The position numbers were made by a program, and so were the translations under genes. From Bacteroidota bacterium (GTDB lineage Bacteria > Bacteroidota > Bacteroidia > NS11-12g > UBA955), in assembly GCA_027488495.1 (NCBI GenBank), contig JAIYBO010000244.1, positions 1 through 20,789 of the forward strand: a DNA stretch of 20,789 nucleotides, read 5' to 3'. How positions within the stretch are numbered: the first letter of the stretch is position 1; each line of letters begins with the position of its first letter. Of the stretch, positions 15,255-20,789 are shown in pieces. The notes beneath the pieces were generated by a model. The model was given only the letters and a program-made list of their open reading frames with translations. It ran no database searches and had not been told where the DNA came from.

Positions 15255-16822
15255 CAACGGGATTCAACATTGTTTCGCATTTTCACGCGGCCGCAGGCCG
15301 CGTGCCTCATCGATTGGCCATTGCCGATGTAAATGGTGAAATCACCTTTGGCGATCTTCAAAGGGCCGTTATACAACAAGTGACGCAGTTTGAAAAGCAA
15401 GGCCTACAACCAGGCGATCGTGTTTTGGTTTTTGTGCCCATGGGCATTGACCTCTACATACATGTCTTGGCCCTGTTTCACATGGGTTGTACGGCCGTTT
15501 TCTTAGACGAATGGGTGAATATCAAACGGCTACAACTCTGCTGTAAAATCGCCAATTGCAAGGGGTTTATTGGCACACCCATGGCCAGATTCATTGGCAG
15601 ATTCATCCCCGAACTGAGGGCCATCCCCGTTTGGATCAAAGGAAAAATCAACATCGCCGAAAAAAGCAGCCGAACAATCGCCCAAAACAAGGCCTCTTCC
15701 AGCCAATTCGATCATTCACCCGTTGTGATCAACCCCAATACGGAAACTGCCCTCATCACCTTCACCACCGGAAGCACCGGCATTCCCAAAGCAGCCAAAA
15801 GAACCCACGCCTTCCTCGATGCCCAATTTTCGGCATTGAAAGACACCCTGAACGCCCATGATGCGCTGATCGACATGCCCGCTCTCCCCATAGTGCTTTT
15901 GATTAATTTGGGACTCGGCATTCCAAGCATTGTCCCCAACTGGAAACCCAGTAAGCCACACAAAATCAAACCAAAAAACATCATCGCTCAGTGGGAAAAA
16001 TATGGCGTAAACCGATTGATTGCATCGCCCTATTTTGTTGAATCGATGGCCATATCCCAGACCAAACACCCCCATCCTTACCGCGGTATCCAGCAGATAT
16101 TTTCGGGGGGAGCACCCGTTTTCCCGGATTCAGCGGCGCTGTGGTGTAACGCTTTCCCAGATAGTCAAATCCAAGTGGTTTTCGGCAGCACAGAAGCAGA
16201 GCCCATCGCAAAAATCGATGCGAAAACATTGAAAAACTGCCACTTACAATCAGAACATGGACTTTGTGTGGGTGACATTTCCCCTTGGACCGAAGTGCTG
16301 ATCCTGCCCATTTCAGGCGAGGACATGGTTGCTCAATCAGACGAAGACATGCATTTAATGGCGCTGAAAGAATTGCAAGTGGGTGAGATTGTGGTTCGTG
16401 GCGAACACGTATTGCGCGAATATTTCAACAACCCCGAAGCCTTATTGAAAAACAAAATCTTTTATCAAAACCAATGCTGGCACAGAACGGGCGATGCCGG
16501 ATTCATTGGCACCGACAAAAAATTGTATCTGCTTGGAAGAACTCAGCAAATCTTTTATCACGAAGGACAAGCCGTATATCCGTTTTTGGAAGAATACAAA
16601 ATCAAACAAATTGAAGGCGTATCGATGGGAACTCTCTTAAAAATGAATGACAAAGTGATTTATTTCATTGAGTTGAAAGACCCCAAATTCCAGCCGAGTG
16701 TAGACCTTTTTGTTCGATGCAATTCACCTAAACCAGATTGGGTGGTGTATAAACCCCTTCCAAGAGACAAACGACATCACACAAAAATTGATTACGATCG
16801 ATTGATGGGCTCCATGGCTTAA
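15251..16822 (+). CDS. OleC-like adenylate-forming (AMP-binding) acyl ligase
   Basis: The protein has 523 residues, the usual length of fatty-acyl AMP-forming ligases. The motifs are in order: P-loop TFTTGSTGIPKAAK (about 170-183), substrate segment IDMPALPIVLLINLGLGIPSIVP, VFGSTEAEP (about 310-318), HRTGDAGF (about 410-417), GRTQQIFYHEGQAVYP, and a C-terminal catalytic Lys in the PRDKRHHTKIDYDRL segment. The P-loop and the PALPIV...LG.PSIVP stretch resemble OleC of the olefin pathway, which makes beta-lactones from beta-hydroxy acids. Its OleA and OleD partners are absent. It may instead activate an acyl chain as an adenylate or CoA ester for the GNAT partner. It is the last gene of the operon. 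Confidence 0.85.
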   Translation: MTTGFNIVSHFHAAAGRVPHRLAIADVNGEITFGDLQRAVIQQVTQFEKQGLQPGDRVLVFVPMGIDLYIHVLALFHMGCTAVFLDEWVNIKRLQLCCKIANCKGFIGTPMARFIGRFIPELRAIPVWIKGKINIAEKSSRTIAQNKASSSQFDHSPVVINPNTETALITFTTGSTGIPKAAKRTHAFLDAQFSALKDTLNAHDALIDMPALPIVLLINLGLGIPSIVPNWKPSKPHKIKPKNIIAQWEKYGVNRLIASPYFVESMAISQTKHPHPYRGIQQIFSGGAPVFPDSAALWCNAFPDSQIQVVFGSTEAEPIAKIDAKTLKNCHLQSEHGLCVGDISPWTEVLILPISGEDMVAQSDEDMHLMALKELQVGEIVVRGEHVLREYFNNPEALLKNKIFYQNQCWHRTGDAGFIGTDKKLYLLGRTQQIFYHEGQAVYPFLEEYKIKQIEGVSMGTLLKMNDKVIYFIELKDPKFQPSVDLFVRCNSPKPDWVVYKPLPRDKRHHTKIDYDRLMGSMA

Positions 16823-16835
16823 AACCGTGGGTTTT
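16821..16835 (+). terminator. Possible weak hairpin at the operon end
   Basis: AAAACC pairs with GGTTTT around a GTG loop and overlaps the stop codon at 16820-16822. The tail after it is only moderately T-rich and also carries the next gene's possible promoter. This is a tentative terminator or attenuator. Confidence 0.25.
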
Positions 16836-16838
16836 GCT

Positions 16839-16846
16839 TAATTTCG
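16839..16846 (+). promoter_or_regulatory. Possible -7 promoter element for the OsmC-family gene
   Basis: TAATTTCG matches TAnnTTTG with one mismatch and lies 4 nt before the ATG at 16851. The gene could instead be read from the upstream operon. Confidence 0.3.
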
Positions 16847-16850
16847 CTGT

Positions 16851-17276
16851 ATGGCAACCGCAAGCACCAAGTACCTCGGACAATTACGCTGCAGCAATGT
16901 GCATTTGCAGAGTGGAACTGAAATTTTTACCGATGCACCCACAGACAACAAAGGCATGGGATCGGCGTTTTCCCCCACAGACCTGTGTGCATTGAGCCTC
17001 ACCACCTGCATCATCACCACATTGGGTCTTTATGCACAAACGAAAGGTTTTGAGATCCTCAACATCACCGCAGAAACCACCAAACACATGGCGTCTGACC
17101 CCCGCAGAATTTCAAAAATCAGCAGCTATATCCACGTTGAATTACCCACTGGCTTGCCCGAAAACATCCAAGAAATCATGATCCGTGTGGCCAATACCTG
17201 TCCGGTCGCCAGAAGCCTTCACCCCGATATCGAAAAGGACCTACAAATCACCTTCGACATCCAACCCAACGTCTGA
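16851..17276 (+). CDS. OsmC-family thiol peroxidase-like protein
   Basis: The protein has 141 residues, the normal OsmC/Ohr-fold length. Two conserved cysteines are visible: one in the central helix LCALSLTTCIITT (about residue 54, with an extra Cys earlier) and the other in VANTCPVARSLHPDI (about residue 120). The N-terminal PTDNKGMGSAFSPTDLCAL segment is typical of the family. Characterised members reduce organic hydroperoxides with the Cys pair. This one is closer to the YhfA-like branch than to Ohr, so the substrate is uncertain. It starts 28 nt after the biosynthetic operon and may be read from it. Its 3' end overlaps the convergent regulator gene by 36 bp. Confidence 0.88.
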   Translation: MATASTKYLGQLRCSNVHLQSGTEIFTDAPTDNKGMGSAFSPTDLCALSLTTCIITTLGLYAQTKGFEILNITAETTKHMASDPRRISKISSYIHVELPTGLPENIQEIMIRVANTCPVARSLHPDIEKDLQITFDIQPNV

Positions 17277-17951
17277 GATTTCATCGCGTTGCGCGGGCGT
17301 ATCCACAAAAATTTGATCTGCGAATTTCTGACTCACCTGGCTGGTTTTGCCGTTAATTTCAATTTCGATGAGCGCATCGTATGGTTGAATCCGTTTGACC
17401 AAAATCTCACTACCCAATTGCAATCCCACCGAATCAACATACTGTAAAAAAGCGGCAGAATTATCGCCCACACCAATGAGAACGGCCGACTGCGTTGCTG
17501 CCAACATCGAGAGCGTGCGCTTGGGCTTTACCTGAAACACCCCATCCTTGGAAGGAATCAAATCGCCATGGGGATCGATCTGGGGAAAACCCAAAAATGC
17601 ATCCAACCGATCCATCAGTTCGTTGGATTGGATATGCTCCAATTGTTCCGCAATTTCATGGACTTGATGCCAGGGGAATCCCAAACAACGACACAAAAAG
17701 GTCTCCCACAAACGGTGCTTCCGCAAAACATCAATGGCCAACGACCGACCGGATACCGACAATGACACCTTGCCATACTTCTCGTAGCTCACCAATTGCT
17801 TTTCTTTGAGGCGCTTGAGCATATCGGTGACCGTAGCAGGCTTCACCCCCAAATGCGCTGCCAATTCATTGGTCCCAACCGCCTCCACCCCCACTTCCTC
17901 GGTGAGTTTCAATAAGGCCTTGATGTAATTTTCTTCGGTAAACGTGAGCAT
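17241..17951 (-). CDS. DtxR/MntR-family metal-dependent transcriptional repressor
   Basis: With the ATG at 17951 the protein has 236 residues and begins MLTFTEENYIKAL, as is usual for the family. A longer start at 17993 only adds unrelated residues. It has an N-terminal winged helix-turn-helix (VGTNELAAHLGVKPATVTDMLKRL), a dimerisation/metal domain, and a C-terminal FeoA/SH3-like domain (about 155-216). Numbering falls in register with DtxR: His79, Glu83 and His98 of the ancillary site are kept, and Glu105 and His106 of the primary site are kept. Residue 102 is Glu instead of the iron-selective Cys, as in MntR, and residue 8 near the other ligand is Asn. The metal sensed, Mn or Fe, is uncertain. 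Its gene is divergent from a TonB receptor across a palindrome, a likely target. Confidence 0.88.
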   Translation of the reverse strand: MLTFTEENYIKALLKLTEEVGVEAVGTNELAAHLGVKPATVTDMLKRLKEKQLVSYEKYGKVSLSVSGRSLAIDVLRKHRLWETFLCRCLGFPWHQVHEIAEQLEHIQSNELMDRLDAFLGFPQIDPHGDLIPSKDGVFQVKPKRTLSMLAATQSAVLIGVGDNSAAFLQYVDSVGLQLGSEILVKRIQPYDALIEIEINGKTSQVSQKFADQIFVDTPAQRDEISDVGLDVEGDL

Positions 17952-17969
17952 AGTGCGATGTAAGTACTG

Positions 17970-17977
17970 CAAAGTTG
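17970..17977 (-). promoter_or_regulatory. Possible -7 element for the metalloregulator gene
   Basis: The minus strand reads CAACTTTG, one mismatch from TAnnTTTG, 18 bases upstream of the ATG at 17951. TTAG lies 19 bases further upstream. Confidence 0.35.
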
Positions 17978-18031
17978 GTTTCATTTTTGGCAATTCCTAA
18001 CTCTTTTGAGAGCCACGTCAAACATTTCAAT

Positions 18032-18047
18032 GTTAGACGAATCTAAC
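18032..18047. promoter_or_regulatory. 16-bp palindromic operator, DtxR/MntR-box-like
   Basis: GTTAGA-CGAA-TCTAAC is a perfect inverted repeat with a 4-base centre. It shares the TTAG...CTAA arms of known DtxR/MntR/IdeR boxes. It lies 5 bases upstream of the receptor gene's -7 element, across the -33 position, so a bound repressor would block the polymerase. It is 81 bases upstream of the regulator's ATG, so it could also autoregulate. A further GTTAG half-site occurs at 18060-18064. Confidence 0.65.
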
Positions 18048-18052
18048 TTAAT

Positions 18053-18060
18053 TACTTTTG
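18053..18060 (+). promoter_or_regulatory. -7 promoter element for the TonB receptor gene
   Basis: TACTTTTG is a perfect TAnnTTTG match, 14 nt upstream of the ATG at 18075. No good -33 TTTG is seen. The operator covers that position. Confidence 0.6.
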
Positions 18061-18074
18061 TTAGCAAAATACAT

Positions 18075-20144
18075 ATGTTACGCATCGCCATACCCTTTCG
18101 CTTGTTCATACTAATCGGACTCCAGCTATCACCATTATTTGCTCAACCCAAACCCCCACGCACGAGATTCCTCGCCGATAGCGCTGCCCTTGATGCCATC
18201 ATCATCACCGGATCACTCAAACCCGAAAGCAAGCACAGCAGTCCCATCGCCATCGAAGTATACACCCCCACATTCCTTAGAAAAAACCCTTCAACCAACC
18301 TCTTTGAGGCCCTGCAAAACATCCACGGGGTGCGACCTCAAGTGAACTGCAACATTTGCAATACGGGCGATATTCACATCAATGGACTCGAAGGTCCGTA
18401 TACCATGGTATTGATTGACGGCATGCCCTTGGTCAGCGGATTATCGTCGGTTTACGGACTCTCGGGCATCCCTTCGGCGATGATTGAGCGGTTAGAAATC
18501 ATCAAAGGACCGGCATCGGCATTGTTCGGCAGCGAGGCCGTGGGCGGACTCATACACGTTGTCACCAAAAAAGCGAGCAGCGCACCCAGGTATCACTTCG
18601 AACATTTCAGCACATCGCACGGAGAAATCAATACCGACTTGGGCTTTAAACATACATTAACGAAGCGATTGATCTTGCTCACCGGCATCAATCATTTTTA
18701 TTTTCAGCAGCGGCTAGACCAAAACCGGGATCAGTTTACCGACGTGGCGCTGCAGCATCGCCTCTCCATTTTTCAAAAATGGCAATACCAAAGGCCGTTC
18801 AACCGCAATTTCCAATGGGCCACGCGCTTTTACACCGAAGATCGATGGGGCGGCGATGTCTTATGGACTCCCCAAGACCGTGGCAAAACATCGCGCTATG
18901 GAGAAAGCATTTACACCCAGAGATACGAACTCTATGGCCAATATCAGCTCCCCGTAACCCTACCCATGAACCTGTCGGTTTCAGCCACCTCCCACCACCA
19001 AAACAGTGTCTACGGTGCCACACCCTTCCTCGCCAATCAGTCGATTTTCTTTGGACAACTGACCACCCATCCCACCCTTAAACAGGCCGATATTCTGATC
19101 GGCATTTCTTGGCGATATACGCAGTATCGCGACAACACAGCGGTGAATAAAGGCAGCGTCATAAACAACGGACATCTGCCAGGGGTGTTTGCGCAATGGG
19201 AGAAATTGCTCCCCAAAGACCGCAAAATTTTGATGGGTATGCGGGTTGATCATCACCCGGTGCATGGCCCCATCTTCACCCCGCGCATCGCCCTAAAACA
19301 CAAACTCTTGCACAATACTGTGCGATGGAACTTGGGTTCAGGATTTCGGGTGGTGAACGTATTTACCGAGGATCATGCAGCCCTCACAGGCGCTAGAACG
19401 GTAGTTTTAAATCCCCATCTACAACCAGAAAAATCGATGAATATCAATGTGCAACTCTTGCGCAGTGCAACTTGGAAACGCCAAACACGCATCACCCGGG
19501 AATTCAACGCTTTTTACACGCATTTTCAAAATCGCATATTGCCCAATTACAGCGTGAATCCGAATGAAATCCATTACGACAACCTACAAGGATATGCCTA
19601 TAGCCGTGGGATTTCTGGGAAATTGGATGTCCAAACCCATCGTATCACCCTTTCTGTTGGCGCCACTTGGATGAATGTTTCGGTGGTTCAACACAGCATC
19701 ACAACCCGTCCGCTGCTGACAGAAAAACTCAATGGCACGATGTCGCTGTCTTGGAAAATTCCCCAAAGCGCTTGGCAAATGGATTATACCAGCTCCGTTT
19801 GCAGTCCGATGGCCCTGCCCTTGCTCGGTCCGCTCGACCCCCGTCCTCCATTCTCCCCTTGGTGGGCTTTGCATAATGTGCAGCTTAAGTTGAAACAAAA
19901 ACAGGATCGACAGTTGTTTTTCGGGGTAAAAAACTTGTTCAATTTCACGCCAGCACGCAGCACCCCATTTTTGATCGCCAGGAGCGCTGATCCTTTTGAT
20001 AAAGGCGTAACGTTTGATTCCCAGGGCAATCCAATACCGAGTTCAAACAACCCATATGCCCTCACTTTTGACCCGAGTTATGTGTATGCGCCCAACCAAG
20101 GCAGGCGGGTTTTTCTGGGTTTTAGGATGAGTTTGAACCAGTGA
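18075..20144 (+). CDS. TonB-dependent outer-membrane receptor
   Basis: The protein has 689 residues from the ATG at 18075, chosen because it starts a clear signal peptide (MLRIAIPFRLFILIGLQLSPLFAQ) and follows the promoter element. A longer start at 18006 would read across the operator. A TonB box-like segment DAIIITGS (about 40-47) precedes the plug: LFEALQNIHGVRPQ, TGDIHINGLEGPYTMVLIDGMP, and IERLEIIKGPASALFGSEAVGGLIHVVTKK (to about 170). The rest is a 22-strand-type beta barrel ending in VFLGFRMSLNQ. It lacks the N-terminal carboxypeptidase-like domain of SusC proteins. The plug carries a Cys92-x2-Cys95 pair. The regulator next door points to a metal, metal chelate or siderophore as substrate, but this is inference. 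It ends 10 bp before the convergent last gene. Confidence 0.9.
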   Translation: MLRIAIPFRLFILIGLQLSPLFAQPKPPRTRFLADSAALDAIIITGSLKPESKHSSPIAIEVYTPTFLRKNPSTNLFEALQNIHGVRPQVNCNICNTGDIHINGLEGPYTMVLIDGMPLVSGLSSVYGLSGIPSAMIERLEIIKGPASALFGSEAVGGLIHVVTKKASSAPRYHFEHFSTSHGEINTDLGFKHTLTKRLILLTGINHFYFQQRLDQNRDQFTDVALQHRLSIFQKWQYQRPFNRNFQWATRFYTEDRWGGDVLWTPQDRGKTSRYGESIYTQRYELYGQYQLPVTLPMNLSVSATSHHQNSVYGATPFLANQSIFFGQLTTHPTLKQADILIGISWRYTQYRDNTAVNKGSVINNGHLPGVFAQWEKLLPKDRKILMGMRVDHHPVHGPIFTPRIALKHKLLHNTVRWNLGSGFRVVNVFTEDHAALTGARTVVLNPHLQPEKSMNINVQLLRSATWKRQTRITREFNAFYTHFQNRILPNYSVNPNEIHYDNLQGYAYSRGISGKLDVQTHRITLSVGATWMNVSVVQHSITTRPLLTEKLNGTMSLSWKIPQSAWQMDYTSSVCSPMALPLLGPLDPRPPFSPWWALHNVQLKLKQKQDRQLFFGVKNLFNFTPARSTPFLIARSADPFDKGVTFDSQGNPIPSSNNPYALTFDPSYVYAPNQGRRVFLGFRMSLNQ

Positions 20145-20154
20145 TTCAGTGGTG

Positions 20155-20789
20155 TTAGCGCATCACAAGCATCACCAACCCCAGCAGGGCGATTTGCAAC
20201 AAAAACATCACCACGCCAAAGCGAAGTCCGCGGCTGCCCGCTTGCATCAATTTTTTGACGCTTACTTTTAATCCGATGGCTGCCATGGCGATGGTTAAAA
20301 TGACTTTGCCGATATACTCCACTTCTTTGAGGGCGGGTTTGGGGATATCGATTACGCTCACCAACAAGGTTACCAGGATAAAACCGATGAGGTACCAGGG
20401 CAACTGAAAATAGCGCTTCCAACTGCCTTGGGAATGGCGCTGGGTGAGGTACGTCATGAAGATCAACCCCGGAGTAAGCAAGGCAACGCGGGCCAATTTC
20501 ACGGTGATGGCGATGTCTCCGGCCGACTTACCAATGGCAAATCCAGCACCCGCTACGTTACCCACTGAGTGCAGCGATCCACCCACCAAGTAGCCCATGG
20601 CGGAGGCGGCTACGTCTTGGGAAGGCCAATCTACTTGCAGCAATGCCCAAGGAAGCACAAGCATCCCCATGGTTCCCAGCAAATTGATCACGGCCATGGC
20701 GATGGCTACGTCTTCTTTGTTTTGTTTTTGGAGCGATGGGGCTAGGGCTGCGATGGCACTGGATCCACAAATGGCGGTACCGAAGCCCA
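20155..20789 (-). CDS. YeiH/UPF0324-family membrane protein (5' end outside window)
   Basis: The reading frame stays open to the right edge, so the start lies beyond 20789 and about 210 C-terminal residues are seen. Family-type features are AICGSSAIAALAP (partly upstream of the first in-window ATG at 20697), a NKEDVAIAMAVINLLGT segment, GGSLHSVGNVAGAGFAIG, and several membrane helices ending in LIGLKVSVKKLMQAGSRGLRFGVV-like sequence. Homologues are annotated as putative sulfate exporters, but the transported substrate is not well established. Full-length members are around 320-350 residues, so about a third is missing here because of the window edge, not a mutation. The stop lies 10 bp from the convergent receptor's stop, and no terminator is evident between them. 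Confidence 0.85.
   Translation of the reverse strand, partial: GFGTAICGSSAIAALAPSLQKQNKEDVAIAMAVINLLGTMGMLVLPWALLQVDWPSQDVAASAMGYLVGGSLHSVGNVAGAGFAIGKSAGDIAITVKLARVALLTPGLIFMTYLTQRHSQGSWKRYFQLPWYLIGFILVTLLVSVIDIPKPALKEVEYIGKVILTIAMAAIGLKVSVKKLMQAGSRGLRFGVVMFLLQIALLGLVMLVMR

Noticed and set aside
13075..17276. A metallophore pathway feeding the TonB receptor
   Set aside because: Aminocarboxypropyl transfer occurs in nicotianamine-like metallophores, but the BtaA-type family, the UbiA enzyme and the lack of a palindrome before the operon do not support this strongly enough to list as a finding.
18006..18074. Longer N-terminus for the TonB receptor
   Set aside because: It would translate through the palindrome and promoter and put 23 residues before the signal peptide.
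1..20789. CRISPR arrays, insertion sequences, phage genes or long direct repeats
   Set aside because: No regularly spaced repeats, transposase motifs or terminal inverted repeats were seen on reading both strands.

Overview
The window looks like a chromosomal segment of a member of the Bacteroidota. Several genes are preceded by the Bacteroidota-type -7 element TAnnTTTG rather than a sigma70 -10 box. Shine-Dalgarno sequences are mostly weak. Other fitting traits are a TonB-dependent receptor without other uptake genes, a secreted propeller protein with what looks like a type IX secretion C-terminal domain, and Bacteroidota-style haem lipoproteins. No phage, IS element or CRISPR array was seen, and species cannot be assigned from this alone.

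Layout. (1) 33-2206, minus strand: an apparent four-gene cell-envelope operon encoding an OB-fold-like membrane-anchored protein, a YceI-family periplasmic protein, a di-haem-type cytochrome lipoprotein and a mono-haem cytochrome lipoprotein. The last two share their C-terminal domain and overlap by 8 bp. (2) 2270-3925, plus: an exported YtcJ-like amidohydrolase, divergent from region 1. (3) 4007-7094, plus: a three-part MacAB/Lol-type ABC system (lipoprotein adaptor, FtsX-like permease, ATPase). (4) 7233-7344: tRNA-Cys(GCA) with its own promoter element and a strong terminator. (5) 7433-9286, minus: a secreted kelch-like protein. (6) 9585-16822, plus: five genes joined by four consecutive ATGA overlaps, encoding a UbiA-family prenyltransferase, a PEP-synthase/rifampicin-phosphotransferase-like dikinase, a BtaA/DUF3419-like aminocarboxypropyl transferase, a GNAT-fold protein and an OleC-like adenylate-forming ligase. 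(7) 16851-17276: an OsmC-family protein. (8) 17241-18047: a DtxR/MntR-family metalloregulator on the minus strand, with a perfect 16-bp palindrome in the divergent promoter region. (9) 18075-20144: a TonB-dependent receptor likely controlled by that regulator. (10) 20155 to the right edge, minus: a YeiH/UPF0324 membrane protein, truncated by the window.

The most notable element is region 6. The tight coupling of five enzyme families that activate, prenylate, phosphorylate, aminocarboxypropylate and acylate suggests one pathway, probably for a modified lipid or small amphiphilic metabolite. I know of no described pathway with this exact set, but the product is inference only. The second notable element is the regulator, operator and receptor trio in regions 8-9. 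The regulator keeps the DtxR ancillary metal site but has Glu where DtxR has its iron-selective Cys102, as in manganese-responsive MntR.
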